A stretch of 64,000 bases of DNA from Phyto melanocephala (Eukaryota; Arthropoda; Insecta; Diptera; Rhinophoridae): the NCBI GenBank assembly GCA_941918925.1, contig OW799234.1, forward strand, positions 13,406,501-13,470,500, read 5' to 3'. Positions 59,190-64,000 of the stretch are shown piece after piece (position 1 is the stretch's first letter; the number at the start of each line of letters is the position of its first letter). The notes beneath the pieces are model-generated. The model did no database searches. It was given only the letters and a program-made list of their open reading frames with translations, and had not been told where the DNA came from. The translations under genes were made by a program, and so were the position numbers.

Positions 59190-60470
59190 TTGTATATTGT
59201 GTGTGTATTATGGTTCATAAATTTTTATCTTTATACTTTCAAATCTTTAAAGCAATTGCAGTGTTTTATCTGCTCACATTTTTAAGTTTGAAAAACGATT
59301 TAAATTTTCCAAAATTCCTAAATAATTCAAAATTTTTATACTAAATTGAAATGTCAGCCAAATTAATATTAGATAAATACAGCGGGCAAATTATGACATT
59401 TGTACGCCATAGTAATTTTAGAATGACATGTCAAAAGCAGACTTAACTCGAACGTTCGAGTAAAATTATGATCGAGTTCAAATGTTGCGATTTTCATTCT
59501 GTACAACCTTAATAGTTTAGCAAAAGCTTGTAAAATAAAATATTTATACATTCATGCCTTGAAAAACCTTTTGTAAATTAAAATAATTGGTACGAATATT
59601 GGAAACATTTTCTAAAAATGCATTAATAATTTAGACGTAGCAGATCAAAAGTGCTTAGATACCGAACAGGGTGGCTAGTTCTATTAAGAAGGATATAACA
59701 AAACAATTTTTAAAAATAATTACTCATTAATTCACTTTTTAGAAAAAGAATATATTTTTTTTTATCAATTTTTTAACTCCAATTCGTTACGTCTTAGTGT
59801 CTTTTTTGATACATATGTAGGTATATGTATGTATTTTGTCGCATTAATGCGGTTTGCTAATTAGTTTTTGTTAATTTGTATTGTCTCTTTTCACCAACTT
59901 ATTAAAGTGTGGGTGATAAGATCTTTTAAAAAATATTAATTATTAGTTAAAGGTATACACATGCATCTGTTTAATGGTCAAGTGGTTAATTGCTGCTTAA
60001 GTGGAGATACATAGAAGAAGACTACACAGTAAGCAGCGTTGTCATCTCAGCGATTTTAGCACTTTTTTAAGTGCTTTTTGATATTTTTGGCGCGGAAAAT
60101 TTTTTATTCAGTCATCGATCCCTTTTTTTTAAATACGAAATTTTAAATTATTTTTTTTTTAATTGAAAACAATTTTCGTAAGATACAAAACTGAAAAAAT
60201 AATTATTAACTCTAAAATGATATTGAGTTGAAAGTATGGAATATATATTAAAACTATTTGTAAGGAAAATGATCGGGATTAATAGAACACAATGTTTCTC
60301 TTATTATTGTTTTGAACCAGCAACCATTAAATAGTTATAAGTGGCTTAGAAATTTTACATTTTTTACTGTAATTTAATTCTGATATTCATTTCTTGATAT
60401 CCTGCATGGTTCATAAGTTATAAACAACATACTTTTCATAAAATTATATTGCCACGAGAACTTATTCTAC
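59190..60470. other. Unannotated stretch
   Basis: No gene supported. A lone hAT-like terminus (CAGCGTTGTCATCTCAGCG) lies at about 60033. Confidence 0.3.
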
Positions 60471-61103
60471 ACACGCAAATAAGAAACATGGTTGTGGTAA
60501 TCATAATCTAAGAGCATCATACTATGATTGAATTGTATGATTGTGGTTAAAACATACAATGGTTGTTAGTTATCATTATTTAATTGAATTTAATTGTTTA
60601 ATTAAAGTATCATTCAATAATCATATATATGACTACAGTTAAAATCGACAACCTTTGCCCTTTTCTGTGGCAAATTATTGTATTTTGCTGTAACATACAC
60701 ATATTGATTGTACTTACCTTTTGAATTGCAATTTTTATATCAATATTTTTTTTAGATATTTTCTTGTTAATTTTCAAATTTCTTCAATTTTTAAAAATTT
60801 TTTTTTGTATTTTTTGACATATCAAACTTTTAAAATAATAAAAATTTATTTAGTAAGAAGAAGAACAGTTGAAATCAAATTATTTAAAAAAAATCATAGC
60901 TTGATTGATTTGTAATCATACTGTTGTCTCACCTATTTATTATTTAATGATTATTTATAATTTTTAATGCTTTTGAATATAATGTTATTTTTGTCAAATT
61001 AATCTTTTTAAACCATACTATTTTTAAATGACAACCAAATTATTGTTTTAGAGAATATTATATGACCGTTGTGATCATGTCGTAAACATGGTTTGCGTGT
61101 ACG
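60471..61103. mobile_element. TIR repeat, uninterrupted paralogue of 40089-45301
   Basis: It starts ACACGCAAATAAGAAACATG and ends with the inverted-type CATGGTTTGCGTGTA. Across its length it matches the two halves at 40089-40166 and 44756-45301, including ATTGTGGTTAAAACATACAA and ATACTGTTGTCTCACCTA. The mariner target site corresponds to AATAATCATATATATGACTA near 60620-60635, which is uninterrupted here. Confidence 0.65.
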
Positions 61104-61417
61104 TAAAAGTTTAGTTGTTGTTTAAACGTATCGAATATATAAAAAATTGCATTTTTAGTTTGTATGGAGATGCATTAAAAAATGAAAATAAAAATTGATA
61201 CGCTAAAGCTTTTCATTTTAAGCATTATAATTTGTAATTCAGAAAGTGTTTTGGCCATATAACAATAATAATAGAATATTTATAGATTTAAAGGTTGATT
61301 ATAGATGACAATAGAACTTCAGTTTCGTTGCGAGTTGTAAAATTAGGTATTTTAGAGGGCATGTGGCGTCTAAAAGTTGTCAATTTTTCTGTAAAATAGT
61401 GATTATATTGGTAAGTG

Positions 61418-61920
61418 TTAAGCTCTAAACACATAGACGACAGCAGACTTCACAAACTTCACGGCTTCAAATGCTGCTCTGAAGTCAGCTTCATAATTAT
61501 TTTGAAGACAGCAACAACATAATAATCAGCTGATGTGTATTTTAGCAATACAAATTTCAGGGATGTCGCATGTATATTTTATAATGAATAAAATTAAAGT
61601 AATAATATCACGAAAAAATACAAAAACACATAAATTTATTTCTTTATTGTATTTTTGTAATGTTCTTCTATGTTTAATATTAAAAATAAGTTTTTGTTCT
61701 TATTTTTCCAGTTTTATATATATTAAATGGCAAGACTATATTTGTTTATTGCTGCTCGTCAAAATAGAAAATAACCTAAGTTGCCAGCAGCAGCAAATGC
61801 TATTGTGCGGTCGTGCTGCTGTGCTGCCGTCAAAATAATCGTTTTCATTTAAACACATGAATATTATTTTTGACATATTGCTACTTGCTGTCTGCTGTCG
61901 TCTATGTGTTTAGAGCTTTA
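61418..61920. mobile_element. TIR element (AGCTCTAAACACATAGACGA), TTA duplication
   Basis: The element 61421-61917 (497 bp) has a perfect TIR of about 28 bp extending through CAGCAGAC. TTA lies on each side (61418-61420, 61918-61920). A PIF/Harbinger-like MITE is the best fit. An open frame of 101 codons inside it shows no domain. Confidence 0.75.
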
Positions 61921-62170
61921 GGTTAAAAATGTTTTATTTCAAATAAAATTATTTTTAAATTAATCTGCTCCTTACCACTCCTATTAGAAGCGACGGGAAC
62001 TTATTATATTTTTATATGGAAATAAATAATTTTATAAAATAATTAAAATCAGAAGTAAATAATTTTTTACCCAGTTATTGATTTCTTTTTTTAATTACAC
62101 GCTTTTTTCTTGGTTTAGGTGCTTTTTAAAATTTCAAAGTTGTCTACACCAAGACGAACATAGTTGTTTT

Positions 62171-62782
62171 TATACCCACCACCAAAAAAATGGTGGGGGT
62201 ATATTCATTTTGTCATTCCGTTTGTAACACATCGAAATATCCATTTTAGACCCCATAAAGTATATATATTCTGAATCAGGGTTCGATTTGATGACGATCT
62301 AGCTATGTCCGTCCGTCTGTCCGTCTGTTGAAAGCACGATAGAGGTCGCACCGAAAAAGCTAGGGGGCTCAAATTTTGCCAGAATCTTTCTTATAGACAA
62401 GGTTTGTTTGGTATTGAAAATGGGCTAAATCGGAATATTAGGAAGAGAGTTATAGCTCGAAAAGCAAGAGTAGGTCGAAAAAATCGTGTCCTTCAAACAT
62501 CGAATAAAATGGAATTGTGTCTAAACGCATTAACGTAGACTCATGAAACTTCGAATATATATTTCCTGAGTAAAAACAATATTTTTCCCCAAAAATTATC
62601 TAAATCTATGCATTAGGAGAGGAGTTATCGATCAAAATGTACGAAAATTTATACCGCACAGTGTATTTTTCGGTATATTTAAAAACAAAAACGTCATAAA
62701 AGCAACAAAATTGCATGTACGACTCTGAAATTTTGCACACTTTGCTTTTTGGTGAGACGCTTTTTTGTAACGGAAAATCAAT
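62171..62782 (+). mobile_element. Hairpin-headed element leading into the satellite
   Basis: TATACCCACCACCAAAAAAA with GGTGGGGGTATA forms the opening stem, followed by TTTTGTCATTCCGTTTGTAA, CATCGAAATATCCAT, ACCCCATAAAGTATATATAT and a GTCCGTCCGTCTGTCC run. The layout parallels the other hairpin-ended family but the sequence is distinct. Its body passes directly into the 288-bp repeats, suggesting the tandem repeats belong to the element. Confidence 0.65.
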
Positions 62783-63999
62783 GTGCCACGCCCACTTTTA
62801 CGCCCACCTCCCATATAACGTTTTACCTAAAATTCATATAATTTCTCTATTAATAAAGATTTTGGAATAATAAAGGGCTATGTTGAAACACCTAAAATGT
62901 ACTCATTCGCAAAAATAACTTTGACACGCCTACTATAACGCCCACTTTTCAGGTTATCTACCGTTAATGAAATTTAAAAGCTTATAAAACCGCCAAAATT
63001 AGAGGTATGATGATAAAATTTGCTACGTATATCCCCCTAGGCATTGTCATTACTGTGCTAGAAAATTAAGGTGCCACGCCCACTTTTACGCCCACCTCCC
63101 ATATAAAGTTTTACCTAAAATTCATATAATTTCTCTATTAATAAAGATTTTGGAATAATAAAGTGCTATATTGAAACACCTAAGTTGTACTCATTTGCAA
63201 AAATAACTTTGACACGCCTACTACAACGCCCACTTTTCACGTTATCTACCGTTAATGAAATTTAAAAGCTGATAAAACCGCCAAAATTACAGGTATGATG
63301 ATCAAATTTGCTACGTATATCCCCCCAGGCAATGTCATTACTGTGTCAGAAAATTAAGGTGCCACGCCCACTTTTACGCCCACCTCCCATATAACGTTTT
63401 ACCTAAAATTCATATAATTTCTCTATTAATAAAGATTTTGGAATAATAAAGTGCTATATTGAAACACCTAAGTTGTACTTATTTGCAAAAATAACTTTGA
63501 GACGCCTACTACAACGCCCACTTTTCACGTTATCTACCGTTAATGAAATTTAAAAGCTCATAAAACCGCCAAAATTAGAGGTATGATGATAAAATTTGCT
63601 AGGTATATCCAGAAAATTAAGGTGCCACGACCACTTTTACGCCCACCTCCCATATAACGTTTTACCTAAAATTCATATAATTTCTCTACTAGTAAAGATT
63701 TTGGAATAATAAAGGGCCATATTGAAATATCTAAGTTGTACTCATTAGCAAAATCAACTTTGACACGCCTACTATATCGCCCACTTTTCACGTTTTCAAC
63801 CGTTAATGAAATTTGAAAGCTCATAAAACCGACAAAATTAGAGGTATGATGATGAAATTTGCTACACATATCCTTCTAATCAATGTAATTGTTGTGCCAA
63901 AAAGTTTTGGTGACACGCCCACTTTAACGGCTACCTCCCATATAACTGTTTATTTTAAAATTATGTAATTTCTCTATTGACAAAGTTTTTGGGAAAATA
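62783..63999 (+). repeat. 288-bp satellite array, continues beyond the window
   Basis: The unit start GTGCCACGCCCACTTTTACG occurs at 62783, 63071, 63359, 63622 and 63910 (last one GTGACACG). Spacings are 288, 288, 263 and 288; the short one lacks about 25 bp around CCCC..AGGCA.TGTCATTACTG. Each unit has two CGCCCACTTTT boxes. The array is cut by the window end. Confidence 0.9.
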
Positions 64000-64000
64000 A

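Noticed and set aside
59369..59551. Minus-strand 60-codon frame near GAACGTTCGAG
   Set aside because: No motif, not part of the mariner relic, and length is expected by chance.
62632..62814. Minus-strand frames in the satellite (also 63666-63869)
   Set aside because: They repeat with the 288-bp unit and break between units; satellite, not gene.

Overview
The window is AT-rich, intron- and repeat-dense DNA from a higher fly. The codon use, 60-90 nt introns, mariner/hAT/Helitron/LINE content and short hairpin-ended interspersed repeats suggest a calyptrate dipteran such as a blow fly or house-fly relative. The species is an inference; the sequence alone does not fix it.

Only one convincing host gene is present: a four-exon PHD-finger protein of about 875 residues at 1842-5479 (+), of the G2E3/PHF7/pineapple-eye type. 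It has three cysteine-rich modules at the N terminus and a long acidic, low-complexity tail with four RTRR repeats. From about 5.75 kb to the end I find no further recognisable host gene. The rest is intergenic or intronic DNA built from transposon copies and satellites, many nested inside each other.

Layout: 0.1-1.7 kb, satellite and inverted-repeat elements; 1.8-5.7 kb, the PHD gene; 5.8-7.7 kb, small hAT-type and other TIR elements, including two inserted side by side with the same 8-bp target duplication; 7.7-15 kb, sparse DNA with hairpin-ended repeats and a mariner relic; 15-17.4 kb, a LINE fragment and a TIR element containing a decayed hAT; 18.2-20.3 kb, a nest of hAT-like TIRs, Helitron, LINE 3' end and hairpin-ended repeat; 22-24 kb, a small ORF and a tRNA-derived SINE; 26-35 kb, a Harbinger-like MITE, three mariner relics and LINE pieces; 35.6-38.8 kb, a nearly intact CACTAGG-ended transposon with roughly 650-bp inverted repeats and a transposase broken by one stop codon; 40.1-45.3 kb, a mariner split by other elements inside an older repeat whose uninterrupted relative lies at 60.5-61.1 kb; 46.3-53.7 kb, a region rich in TAGCTGAA with an exact 122-bp tandem array and a TTAA-flanked MITE; 54.7-55.9 kb, a Helitron with complete termini and a helicase remnant; 57-59.2 kb, a hairpin-ended repeat against a Tc1/mariner relic; 62.2-64 kb, a hairpin-ended element running into a 288-bp satellite that continues past the window.

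The strongest candidates for something undescribed are the CACTAGG element, the RTRR repeat tail of the PHD protein, the palindrome-studded TIR elements, and the two satellite families. I saw no CRISPR, operon or other prokaryote-type system.
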